In this document: positions 25,002-32,990 of the stretch, one piece after another
Layout: each line of letters starts with the position of its first letter
How positions within the stretch are numbered: position 1 is the first letter of the stretch
Source of the DNA: Paenibacillus naphthalenovorans
Lineage (GTDB): Bacteria; Bacillota; Bacilli; Paenibacillales; NBRC-103111
Assembly (NCBI RefSeq): GCF_900099895.1
Contig: NZ_FNDY01000001.1
Coordinates: 186,001 to 250,000, forward strand
Reading direction: 5' to 3'
Length of the DNA: 64,000 nucleotides
Notes under the pieces: generated by a model
Database searches by the model: none
Told to the model about the DNA's origin: nothing
The model's input: only the letters and a program-made list of their open reading frames with translations
Made by a program: the position numbers and the translations under genes

Positions 25002-26493
25002 GTACGGTAAAGAAATCGTGATTGGCGTTGTACCTGTTCTTATAGCATTTTTGTTATTTCTTGGTGTGAATATCATTCCGATCGTATTTATGGCGGCCTT
25101 TCTGGGAGCCTTTGTGTATATGACCCGAGTGCGCAACGGCATGAATGTCGGTTCCGAGCGAAAAGCAAGGAGCAGAACGCCTGCTTACATGACCTTTGAT
25201 GATATCGGAGGTCAAGAACGGGCAAAGGAGGAGCTGAAGGAAGCGCTCGACTTTCTGATTCGCGCGGAGGATATTCAGCGGCTCGGCATCCGTCCGCTTA
25301 AAGGCATATTGTTGACGGGACCTCCGGGAACGGGCAAAACGTTAATGGCCAAGGCCTCGGCGCATTATACGAATTCGGTATTTATGGCGGCGTCGGGCAG
25401 TGAATTTGTAGAGATGTATGTGGGCGTCGGCGCAAGCCGGATTCGGGACCTGTTTAAAGAAGCCAGAACCCGGGCGGTAAAAGAAAACAAAAACAGCGCC
25501 ATTGTCTTTATCGATGAAATCGATGTGATCGGAGGCAAGCGGGACGGCGGTCAGCATCGGGAATATGACCAGACGTTAAACCAGCTGTTGACCGAGATGG
25601 ACGGGATTCATACCGATGAAACGCCGCGCGTGCTCATCATGGCCGCAACCAACCGCAAAGAAATGCTGGATCCGGCTCTGCTTCGTCCCGGACGCTTCGA
25701 CCGGCACATTGAAGTCGATCTGCCGGATAAAAAGGGCCGTCTCCATATCTTAAACATCCATGCCAAAAATAAACCGCTGTCGGACAATATTGATATGGAG
25801 CTGATCGCGAGAGAGACCTTTCACTTCTCCGGAGCCCAGTTGGAGAGCGTCATGAACGAAGCGGCCATTTATGCGATGCGCGATAACGCGGATAAGATCA
25901 GCCAGGAGCATCTGTCTCTGGCGGTCGACAAAGTGATGCTCGGCGAGAAAACGGACCGCGAGTCGACAAAAGAGGAGCGGGAGCGGGTAGCCATGCACGA
26001 GCTTGGGCATGCTATTGCAGCAGAGCTGGTACGTCCGGGATCGGTATCGCAAGTATCGCTAAGTCCGCGGGGCAAGGCGCTCGGGTTTGTAAGGCATAAC
26101 CCTCAGCAGGATCAGTATTTGTATACCAAAGAACAAATCGAGCATCAAATCATGATTGCGCTGGGAGGTGCGGTCGCAGAAGAGATGTTCTACGGCGGCC
26201 GCAGCACGGGGTCGCGCAACGATTTCGAGCAGGCGTTGAACATGGTTCGGACCATGATGGATTCAGGACTCACAAGGCTTGGCATTATTGACAGAGACAT
26301 GGTAACCAAGGAAGAGCTGATGAAGGAAAATGCGGCGATCCTGAATCAGTTGATGACAGCTACACGCAACATGCTGGAGCAGCACCGCAAAGTGTTTGAA
26401 GAATCGCTCGACATCTTGATTGCGGAGGAAGTGCTGTCCGGCAATCAGTTCAGGGAACTGCTGCAGAGGTCGATAAACCAGCAAATTGCATAG
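24994..26493 (+). CDS. FtsH-like AAA+ zinc metalloprotease, short N-terminus
   Basis: A 499-residue membrane protease, shorter than FtsH (about 610-690). Residues 8-43 form two tight membrane helices with almost no loop, so the usual external domain of about 70 residues is absent. The AAA module is intact: Walker A 109-116 (G-P-P-G-T-G-K-T), Walker B I-V-F-I-D-E-I-D, second region R-P-G-R-F-D-R. The protease has H335-E336-L-G-H339 and the third zinc ligand Asp410 in S-R-N-D-F. It should pull proteins through and degrade them. The housekeeping ftsH is expected elsewhere, so this is likely a paralogue coupled to the anchor protein upstream. Confidence 0.88.
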   Translation: MSKYGKEIVIGVVPVLIAFLLFLGVNIIPIVFMAAFLGAFVYMTRVRNGMNVGSERKARSRTPAYMTFDDIGGQERAKEELKEALDFLIRAEDIQRLGIRPLKGILLTGPPGTGKTLMAKASAHYTNSVFMAASGSEFVEMYVGVGASRIRDLFKEARTRAVKENKNSAIVFIDEIDVIGGKRDGGQHREYDQTLNQLLTEMDGIHTDETPRVLIMAATNRKEMLDPALLRPGRFDRHIEVDLPDKKGRLHILNIHAKNKPLSDNIDMELIARETFHFSGAQLESVMNEAAIYAMRDNADKISQEHLSLAVDKVMLGEKTDRESTKEERERVAMHELGHAIAAELVRPGSVSQVSLSPRGKALGFVRHNPQQDQYLYTKEQIEHQIMIALGGAVAEEMFYGGRSTGSRNDFEQALNMVRTMMDSGLTRLGIIDRDMVTKEELMKENAAILNQLMTATRNMLEQHRKVFEESLDILIAEEVLSGNQFRELLQRSINQQIA

Positions 26494-26515
26494 AGAATAT
26501 AGAAGCAATCGATGG

Positions 26516-26543
26516 ACCGGAGGCGTTTGGCCTCCGGTTTTTT
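26516..26543 (+). terminator. Terminator after the FtsH-like gene
   Basis: ACCGGAGGC (26516-26524) pairs perfectly with GCCTCCGGT (26530-26538), with T's after it. It closes the two-gene unit. Confidence 0.9.
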
Positions 26544-26709
26544 GCGTTTTTTTATGTTTTTCTGCTTGTTTCGCCAAAAGTGCAACTTTTTTGTTTTTTC
26601 ATAGTCTAATATAATGGTAGATTTCACCACCGTCTTCCTATTGCCGTCCGAAAGCAACACAATCTTTCGGCATTCTACATAGAACCAATAATATAAATTG
26701 AGGTGCATG

Positions 26710-28362
26710 ATGAAGGTTTTCACTGCCTGGTTCACGATGTTGCTCCTGTCATTCCTGTTGCTGCCCGTTATAGGTTTGGCCGCGGCTCAGCCGATCCAAT
26801 TGTTCATGAACGGCAAGCAGCTGGTCCCCGAGGTTGCCCCCCGTATCGTCAACGATAATACGATCGTGCCGATCCGGATTATCGCGGAATCGCTCGGCTC
26901 CAAGGTGTCATGGGACCCTAAATTGCGCAAGGTGTCGGTGGCCAAAGAAGGCACCAGCATCCAATTGTTTATTGACAAAAAGCAGGCGACGGTCGACGGC
27001 AAATCCTATACTCTTGAAACAGCTCCGACCATTATTGAAGGGAACACCATGCTTCCGATTCGTTTTGTAAGCGAGAATCTGGGTGTGGAAGTCACATGGG
27101 ACGAGCCAACCCGCTCTGTATTCCTGTATCATAAACAAAAAGAAAGCCCTGAACCTGATCAGACCGGTTCAGAAGACGGAAAAGTCAAGGAAGAACAAGG
27201 CAAGCCGGGAAATGATGCGGCAGCGGCCGGCAATAATTCTGCGGGCAATAATAACTCTGCCGGCGGCAAAAATCCGCAAGAAAGCAAAGATAAAACAGGG
27301 GATAAGGAAGCTTCTTCAGGCGGCTCGGGCAATCCGGTAAAAGCCGGCGAGCAGCCTGTTAATCCGGGTGCGAACGCTCCCTCGCCCGGATGCGCCGTAC
27401 CGCAAAGCGCCACCAGGTCATTGGCGCCTGGGGCGGCCGATGCCAACGCTCCCGCTGTTAAAAATGGAAAAGCGCCGGTTAAGGTGCAATCGATCACATT
27501 TGATGGCGAGATGCTGTGCATTCAGACGACCGGCGGTGAAGTGAAGCCTACGATGTTCAAACTGGCCGAACCGGACCGGATCGTACTGGATATCCCGGGA
27601 GCGGAGCTTGATGCGACCTTGGCGACGGTTGTCAATGAAGCCAAGGAAGGTACGGTTCCTTTAACTGAACCGCATGATATCGTGGCAAAAATTCGCTATT
27701 CTCTATTTTCAAAAGAACCGTCTACCGTTAGAATAGTAATTGATTTGCAAAAAAAATCCGAATTGATCTTATCGGATGTGCTGCCTGGCGGTCTGATCTC
27801 CGCCAAGCTCGCCAAAGGTAAAGACCGCTACCGGGTGGTCATTGATCCGGGACACGGCGGGAAGGATTCCGGTGCGGTTTCGGTGACGAACCGATTTGAA
27901 AAAGATTTGGTGCTATCTCTTGGCCATAAGGTAGCCGATCTTCTTCAGAAGGAGCCTGGCATCGAAGCAGTGATGACAAGGTCCGACGATACGTTCATTG
28001 AACTGGCGGATCGGGTAGCCAAAGCGGAAGAGTCCGAGGCCGATTTATTTATATCGATTCACGCCAATACGATTAACAAGGAATCCGTCGGAGGAACGGA
28101 AACGTTCTACTGGACGCCGCAAAGCATGGATTTTGCGAATCTGATGCACAAATCTATTGTTGAAGCAACGGGTTTTACCGACCGGAAGGTCAAACAGGAG
28201 CGGTTCTATGTGATTCGTAACACCACGATGCCGTCAGTACTCCTGGAAATCGGCTTTTTGTCCAATCCTGCGGAAGAAGCTCTGATGTATCAGGATGCAT
28301 TCCAAAATCGGGTTGCCGAATCCATCGTTGCTGCCATTAAGAAGCAGTTGAATCTTGACTAA
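26710..28362 (+). CDS. N-acetylmuramoyl-L-alanine amidase with stalk and AMIN domains
   Basis: A secreted 550-residue wall hydrolase that cuts the bond between MurNAc and the stem peptide. Residues 1-25 are a signal peptide, about 27-145 a copper-amine-oxidase-like stalk domain (two V-P-I-R-x-I/F-V-S/A-E repeats), 150-240 a low-complexity Asn/Gly/Ser/Lys linker, 250-350 an AMIN domain, and 370-548 an Amidase_3 catalytic domain with H382 (DPGHGG), the S-I-H-A-N His and L-E-I-G-F Glu. ATG 26707 or 26710 both follow GAGGTG. It is followed by a GerMN lipoprotein and an SLH protein, a wall-remodelling group. Confidence 0.9.
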   Translation: MKVFTAWFTMLLLSFLLLPVIGLAAAQPIQLFMNGKQLVPEVAPRIVNDNTIVPIRIIAESLGSKVSWDPKLRKVSVAKEGTSIQLFIDKKQATVDGKSYTLETAPTIIEGNTMLPIRFVSENLGVEVTWDEPTRSVFLYHKQKESPEPDQTGSEDGKVKEEQGKPGNDAAAAGNNSAGNNNSAGGKNPQESKDKTGDKEASSGGSGNPVKAGEQPVNPGANAPSPGCAVPQSATRSLAPGAADANAPAVKNGKAPVKVQSITFDGEMLCIQTTGGEVKPTMFKLAEPDRIVLDIPGAELDATLATVVNEAKEGTVPLTEPHDIVAKIRYSLFSKEPSTVRIVIDLQKKSELILSDVLPGGLISAKLAKGKDRYRVVIDPGHGGKDSGAVSVTNRFEKDLVLSLGHKVADLLQKEPGIEAVMTRSDDTFIELADRVAKAEESEADLFISIHANTINKESVGGTETFYWTPQSMDFANLMHKSIVEATGFTDRKVKQERFYVIRNTTMPSVLLEIGFLSNPAEEALMYQDAFQNRVAESIVAAIKKQLNLD

Positions 28363-28375
28363 GGAGTTGGTGACC

Positions 28376-28960
28376 ATGAATCAAAAATGGCATAAAGGAT
28401 TGGCAGCCGCAGCCGTCTTCACTTTGCTGCTTTCGGGCTGTGGACAGAGTAAACCGCCCGCGCAGAACCCGGGGGCAGCAGCACCCCCTGCAACTACGGA
28501 GCAGGGCTCTCAGCAGGGGACGAATGAGCCTCCCCAGACCGCGACGCCTCAACCGAATCAGGAACAGAATAAGGAATTGAAGGTAAAGGCCTATTATACG
28601 GATGCCAATTTTGAGAAGTTGGTCGAAAAAGAAGTGACGATCAGCTTTAAACAGGATCAGGACAAGTACAAAGCGGCGCTGGAAAAGCTGGAAACGAGTC
28701 CGGACAACCAAACGCTTCCATTGTTTAAAGGCTTTACGTTCCATAAAGTGGAATTGTCAAACGGTCAGCTGACGATCGATTTGTCCATGTCTCCTGAGTC
28801 TCATTTGGGTTCAGGAGGAGAGGAAATGCTCCTGACTGCGCTGCAAAACACGCTGTTTCAGTTCACGGAGGTTCAATCGATTCAAGTGCTGGTGGACGGC
28901 AAACAAGTGGAAAGCTTGATGGGCCATATGGATCTGCCGCACCCGATCAAACGTAATTAA
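28376..28960 (+). CDS. GerMN-domain lipoprotein
   Basis: A 194-residue lipoprotein (lipobox Leu-Ser-Gly-Cys, Cys22) with a Pro/Gln/Ala-rich tether (25-65) and a C-terminal GerMN domain (about 70-190), the fold found in GerM and in sporulation and germination proteins next to amidases. ATG 28376 follows AAGGAG at 28361-28366; the in-frame start at 28355 lies inside the amidase gene. Only 13 bases separate it from the amidase stop, so a shared operon and a role in controlling or placing the amidase at the wall is likely. Confidence 0.85.
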   Translation: MNQKWHKGLAAAAVFTLLLSGCGQSKPPAQNPGAAAPPATTEQGSQQGTNEPPQTATPQPNQEQNKELKVKAYYTDANFEKLVEKEVTISFKQDQDKYKAALEKLETSPDNQTLPLFKGFTFHKVELSNGQLTIDLSMSPESHLGSGGEEMLLTALQNTLFQFTEVQSIQVLVDGKQVESLMGHMDLPHPIKRN

Positions 28961-29006
28961 TGCTGAAATGTGGATTACCAGATAACTGAGGGGAGCTATT
29001 GGATAC

Positions 29007-31769
29007 ATGAAGAGCAAGAAACAAAAGCAAGCACGCAGGCTGGCCGCTGCCGTACTGGCGCTCTCTCTTACGGTAAGCGGCTCGGCTTTTGCCGAGCAAA
29101 CGGGGACGGGCTCCGGCACGACGGGAACATCGGCGGCCTCGACGGCAGGGAACGTTCAACGGTTCTCTGACGTGAGTCCGCAGCATTGGGCGATCAAGCA
29201 TATTACGAAGCTTGCAGCCATCGGCATTATTCAAGGCTACGAAAGAGCGGAATACCGTCCCGAAAACTCCGTGTCCCAGCAGGATGTCATTGTGATGGCG
29301 ATCCGGATGATGGGGCTGGAAAAGCAGGCGCTCGAAAATAAAGCAGAGACGGTGTTGCCTGTTCAGGTAAGCGATTATGCCAAGCCTTATGTTGCCTATG
29401 CCTTTGACAGAGGATTGATCCTGACGCAGGAGGAGGCCGGCGATACGTCCTCCAAGACAGCCTGGGGATCCCGCGACGCTACTCGCGAATGGGTGGCGAA
29501 GCTGATTATTCGGGCGATCGGAAAAGAAGATCTTGCAAGGCAGGAGGCGGCTTCGTCGTCTATGTTCGCGGATGCCGAGGACATGTCCGACTGGGCCAAC
29601 GGGTACATTAATGCCGCTGCTGTGCTCAAGATTGTTCAAGGCTTTGAAGACAACGGATTCCATCCGCAAGGCAAAGTGACGAGGGCTCAAATGGCCACGT
29701 TCCTCAGCCGTGCGGACAAAGAATTGACCACCCGTTCCGACCGGGTGTCCATCGGTTACGTGATGGAGCTGACCGACCGCAAAATCAGCGTGCTGAATAG
29801 TCAGGGAACGACGGACAGCTACACCATCTCAACGAATACGGTCATCTATAACGCGAAGGACGACACCCGGATTCCTTTATCGTCCATTAAGCTTACCAAT
29901 GAAGTTTATGTTGTACATAATCAAGGCGAAGCTTTGTATGTCGAGCTGACAGACGATCAGGAGCAGATGGAAACGTACGAAGGTACGCTTGGCCAAACCT
30001 TCCTGGATCAAATGATGGTATCGATTCAACAAGGGACGCAAAGCACTTTGTATAAGCTTGCTTCCAATGTAACGATAACGGATGCATCGGGCCGGGGGCT
30101 CAGCCTGAGCTCTATTGAACCGGGAAGCATCCTGCAGTTAAAGCGGAACATGCTGCTGAAAGAAAATGAAATCTCCCATATCATCGTGAAGCAGGTTCCG
30201 CTGAACAAAACGGCGGAAGGTACGGTACTAAGCATTAATCTGGAACAAAAGCAGGTGACGTTCCTTGAACAAACCTCGGGACAAAAGGAAACCTATTCCT
30301 TCCCGGTTCTCGCTACGGTAACGCTGCCTGACGGAACGATTTCCGACCTGTCGAAGCTGCGCGTCGGCGATACGGTGGCTTACACCATCAAGTCTAACGA
30401 GGCGGTGTCCATCACGATCCGCAAGCAGGCGGACGTTACCCAATCGGTAGAAGGCACGCTGGAAAGCCTCAGCAACGACAAGAAAATTATGACGATCAAA
30501 AAAGCCGGCGGCAGCGCGCTCGGAGCTTACTTTATTGCCGACAATGCACTCATATCGATCGACGGATTGCCGAACGCCAGCCTGTACGATATTGAAACCG
30601 GCGATACGCTGAAGCTGGACCTTGTCAACGATAAAGTGGTCAAGGTCACTGTGACGAGCCGTTCGGTAAAACAGTATGTTTTTGCTTCTATTGTCGGTTA
30701 TGACCCCGATAGGAAACTGCTAACGATTGAAGCCGACAACGGCGAATTCGGCGTGTTCCGGCTGACCGACTCCACGGCCGTTCGCATTGGAGATGCCACG
30801 CTTCCGGTGTCCAACTTCCAATCGATGTTCATCTCGAATGGAAACAATAAGAGAAAAATCGACCTGAAGGTATCCAAGGATAAAATCGTTCAGGTCGAAA
30901 TGACGCAGTATATCGAGGGTACCGTCGCACAGATCAACAGTACAACCAATGAGATGACGATCCGGACGGTAGGCGGCCAAAATCTGACGTTCAAAGCGTA
31001 TGCGAGCACCAAGGTGGAGCTGCAGAACAAAACGAACGGCACGCTGGCTGATCTGAAGGTAGGAGACTCGATCCGCGCTAATATCAACCTTGGGGATCAG
31101 ACGATGATTTCAGATATCGTGATGAAAAAGGTTGGAGTGTATAAGGTGCTTTACACCACGCCGTCTACCCGTCAGGTGAGTGTGAAGGACGAGAACGGAA
31201 CGCTTCTGACGTTTGTGGTGGACAGCAACGATAAGATCAGCAATCCGGGTAAATCGACGAACGCTTTCGAAGATATCCAGGTGGACGAGTATGTAAAAGC
31301 CAGCTTTAACGGTGTGACTTTGGCGAATGTCACTATTCTGAATACACTGCGCGGCAAGGTGACGGCTGTAGACGCCGCGCTGGGAACCATAACGGTGCAG
31401 GACTTCCAAGGAAACGTTCAGGTGCAGCCGCTCGGGTCTCAATTTACAATCAAGCTGAATGGGACCACATCGGCGGCGATTACCTCTTTGAAGCCGGATG
31501 ACCGGGTGGAGGTGATCCGCGACGTGAACGATAAAATAACGATTCATGTTGCCACTGCCTCCAAGCGCGTCGTTTCATCGTACATGTATACGGTAAACCA
31601 GTTGATTCTGAAGCCAACAGGCAACAATGACAAAACGTCATACAGCTTCTTTGCCAAAGCTTATTTGCATAAAGGCAATCAAACCGTGGCCGCGAATGCT
31701 TTCATGGAGAATGAAGAAGTGACCATTTATGTGCTGGACGATAAAATTATCGAGATCGAAAAGCCCTAA
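29007..31769 (+). CDS. S-layer homology domain surface protein
   Basis: A 920-residue exported protein. Residues 1-29 are a signal peptide and about 48-240 hold three SLH repeats (F-S-D-V-x-x-x-H-W-A near 52-61, then two less regular copies), which bind pyruvylated wall polymer. The remaining 680 residues are a series of beta-rich repeats of roughly 70-90 residues, each with G-T-V/L-x-x-I and D-x-V/I-x-V-T patterns, so a long fibrous stalk rather than an enzyme. ATG 29007 follows GAGGGGAG. Third gene after the amidase and GerMN genes; a strong terminator follows. Confidence 0.88.
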   Translation: MKSKKQKQARRLAAAVLALSLTVSGSAFAEQTGTGSGTTGTSAASTAGNVQRFSDVSPQHWAIKHITKLAAIGIIQGYERAEYRPENSVSQQDVIVMAIRMMGLEKQALENKAETVLPVQVSDYAKPYVAYAFDRGLILTQEEAGDTSSKTAWGSRDATREWVAKLIIRAIGKEDLARQEAASSSMFADAEDMSDWANGYINAAAVLKIVQGFEDNGFHPQGKVTRAQMATFLSRADKELTTRSDRVSIGYVMELTDRKISVLNSQGTTDSYTISTNTVIYNAKDDTRIPLSSIKLTNEVYVVHNQGEALYVELTDDQEQMETYEGTLGQTFLDQMMVSIQQGTQSTLYKLASNVTITDASGRGLSLSSIEPGSILQLKRNMLLKENEISHIIVKQVPLNKTAEGTVLSINLEQKQVTFLEQTSGQKETYSFPVLATVTLPDGTISDLSKLRVGDTVAYTIKSNEAVSITIRKQADVTQSVEGTLESLSNDKKIMTIKKAGGSALGAYFIADNALISIDGLPNASLYDIETGDTLKLDLVNDKVVKVTVTSRSVKQYVFASIVGYDPDRKLLTIEADNGEFGVFRLTDSTAVRIGDATLPVSNFQSMFISNGNNKRKIDLKVSKDKIVQVEMTQYIEGTVAQINSTTNEMTIRTVGGQNLTFKAYASTKVELQNKTNGTLADLKVGDSIRANINLGDQTMISDIVMKKVGVYKVLYTTPSTRQVSVKDENGTLLTFVVDSNDKISNPGKSTNAFEDIQVDEYVKASFNGVTLANVTILNTLRGKVTAVDAALGTITVQDFQGNVQVQPLGSQFTIKLNGTTSAAITSLKPDDRVEVIRDVNDKITIHVATASKRVVSSYMYTVNQLILKPTGNNDKTSYSFFAKAYLHKGNQTVAANAFMENEEVTIYVLDDKIIEIEKP

Positions 31770-31808
31770 TCTTTTTTAAGCCATGATGAAACTTTTTTCG
31801 CTTATCTG

Positions 31809-31850
31809 CCGTCTGTGTGGTAAGGAAACCTTACTCACAGGCGGTTTTTT
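31809..31850 (+). terminator. Terminator after the SLH gene
   Basis: A long imperfect stem (CCGTCTGTG with CACAGGCGG, and GTAAGG with CCTTAC inside) around an AAA loop is followed by six T. Confidence 0.85.
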
Positions 31851-31943
31851 CGTAAAAAGTTCGCATTTTGTCGGCCCGGGTCATTGATTCGTCCTGCTCA
31901 ATTCGGTAAACTGTAAGAAATGGGCGGAAAGAGGGGCGAGACG

Positions 31944-32636
31944 ATGAAACCAACGAAGACCAGAATCATTCTTGATCAAATCGCCAAAATGTATCCCGAT
32001 GCCCATTGCGAGCTTCACCATTCGAATCCATTCGAGCTGACGATCGCTGTTCTATTGTCCGCTCAATGTACGGACGAAACCGTGAACAAAGTGACCGCCA
32101 CGTTGTTTCAGAAGTATAAGAGACCTGAGGATTATTTGGCCGTGCCGCTGGAGGAATTAGAGCAGGATATCCGGCGCATCGGGCTTTACCGGAACAAAGC
32201 GAAGAACATTCAAGCGCTTTGCGCGCTCCTGTTGGACAAGTATGATGGAGAAGTTCCCCGTGAGCATGAGAAGCTTGTCGAGCTTCCCGGTGTCGGGAGA
32301 AAAACGGCGAATGTCGTAGTCTCCAATGCATTTGGTGTGCCCGCGATCGCCGTCGATACTCATGTGGAGCGGGTATCCAAAAGGTTAGGGCTGGCTGGAG
32401 AAAAGGATTCCGTGCTGGAAGTGGAAAAGAAATTAATGAAAAAGGTGCCGCGTGAGGAATGGACGCAGACGCACCATCGGCTCATTTTTTTCGGGCGTTA
32501 CCACTGTAAGGCGCAAAACCCGAAATGTGAGCTGTGCCCATTGCTGGAATATTGCCGAGAAGGAAAAAAACGGTTGAAAACGAAAACGAACCCGAGCAGG
32601 AAATCCATGTCAAAGGGAAAAACTGTAAAAGTGTGA
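31944..32636 (+). CDS. nth: Endonuclease III
   Basis: Nth is a base-excision repair glycosylase/AP lyase for oxidised pyrimidines. Helix-hairpin-helix L-P-G-V-G-R-K-T carries catalytic Lys120 and Asp138 follows in A-V-D-T-H, the same numbers as in E. coli Nth. The [4Fe-4S] ligands are Cys188, Cys195, Cys198 and Cys204 (C-x6-C-x2-C-x5-C). ATG 31944 (230 residues) follows AGAGGGG; ATG 31920 lacks a site. The C-terminal 20 residues are basic. In B. subtilis nth follows dnaD, which is absent here. Confidence 0.95.
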   Translation: MKPTKTRIILDQIAKMYPDAHCELHHSNPFELTIAVLLSAQCTDETVNKVTATLFQKYKRPEDYLAVPLEELEQDIRRIGLYRNKAKNIQALCALLLDKYDGEVPREHEKLVELPGVGRKTANVVVSNAFGVPAIAVDTHVERVSKRLGLAGEKDSVLEVEKKLMKKVPREEWTQTHHRLIFFGRYHCKAQNPKCELCPLLEYCREGKKRLKTKTNPSRKSMSKGKTVKV

Positions 32637-32657
32637 ATGAGAAAGGATCGGATAATA

Positions 32658-32930
32658 GTGAAATGCATATCGGTATATACCAGTAATTTTGAAGTGTTTT
32701 CAGATATTTATGAGAAGGTGCTCCAAACTCCGCTTCAGGAAAATGAAGAAAAGCAGGTGGACGGCGTTACCGTTTCGGAGTCCGGCAGCGTGCCGGAAAA
32801 TTATCTGAACCGAATGAAGCAGCGTCCTGAGGTTGTGGTCATGAAGGTGAAGGATAAAGACATTACCATTTTGCAGCACCGCGATGTGTTCGAAATTTTT
32901 ATCCCTGAGACCGAAAATATGGTACACTAG
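32658..32930 (+). CDS. Small conserved protein of unknown function
   Basis: A 90-residue soluble protein. GTG at 32658 follows AGAAAGGA (32640-32647 region); an in-frame ATG at 32637 touches the nth stop and would add seven residues. The sequence alternates helix and strand (KCISVYTS, EVVVMKVKDKDITILQ, DVFEIFIPE), an alpha/beta or ferredoxin-like pattern, with no cysteine cluster or catalytic motif. It lies directly after nth and before a terminator, so it is probably cotranscribed with nth. Function not recognised. Confidence 0.7.
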   Translation: MKCISVYTSNFEVFSDIYEKVLQTPLQENEEKQVDGVTVSESGSVPENYLNRMKQRPEVVVMKVKDKDITILQHRDVFEIFIPETENMVH

Positions 32931-32956
32931 AACCGAAGCAATTCGGTTTTTTTTTT
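32931..32956 (+). terminator. Terminator after nth and the small unknown gene
   Basis: AACCGAA (32931-32937) pairs with TTCGGTT (32942-32948) and the T run continues past 32956. Confidence 0.8.
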
Positions 32957-32990
32957 TCTTTCAAACAGAGGATTAGGGGTAGAGAAACGG

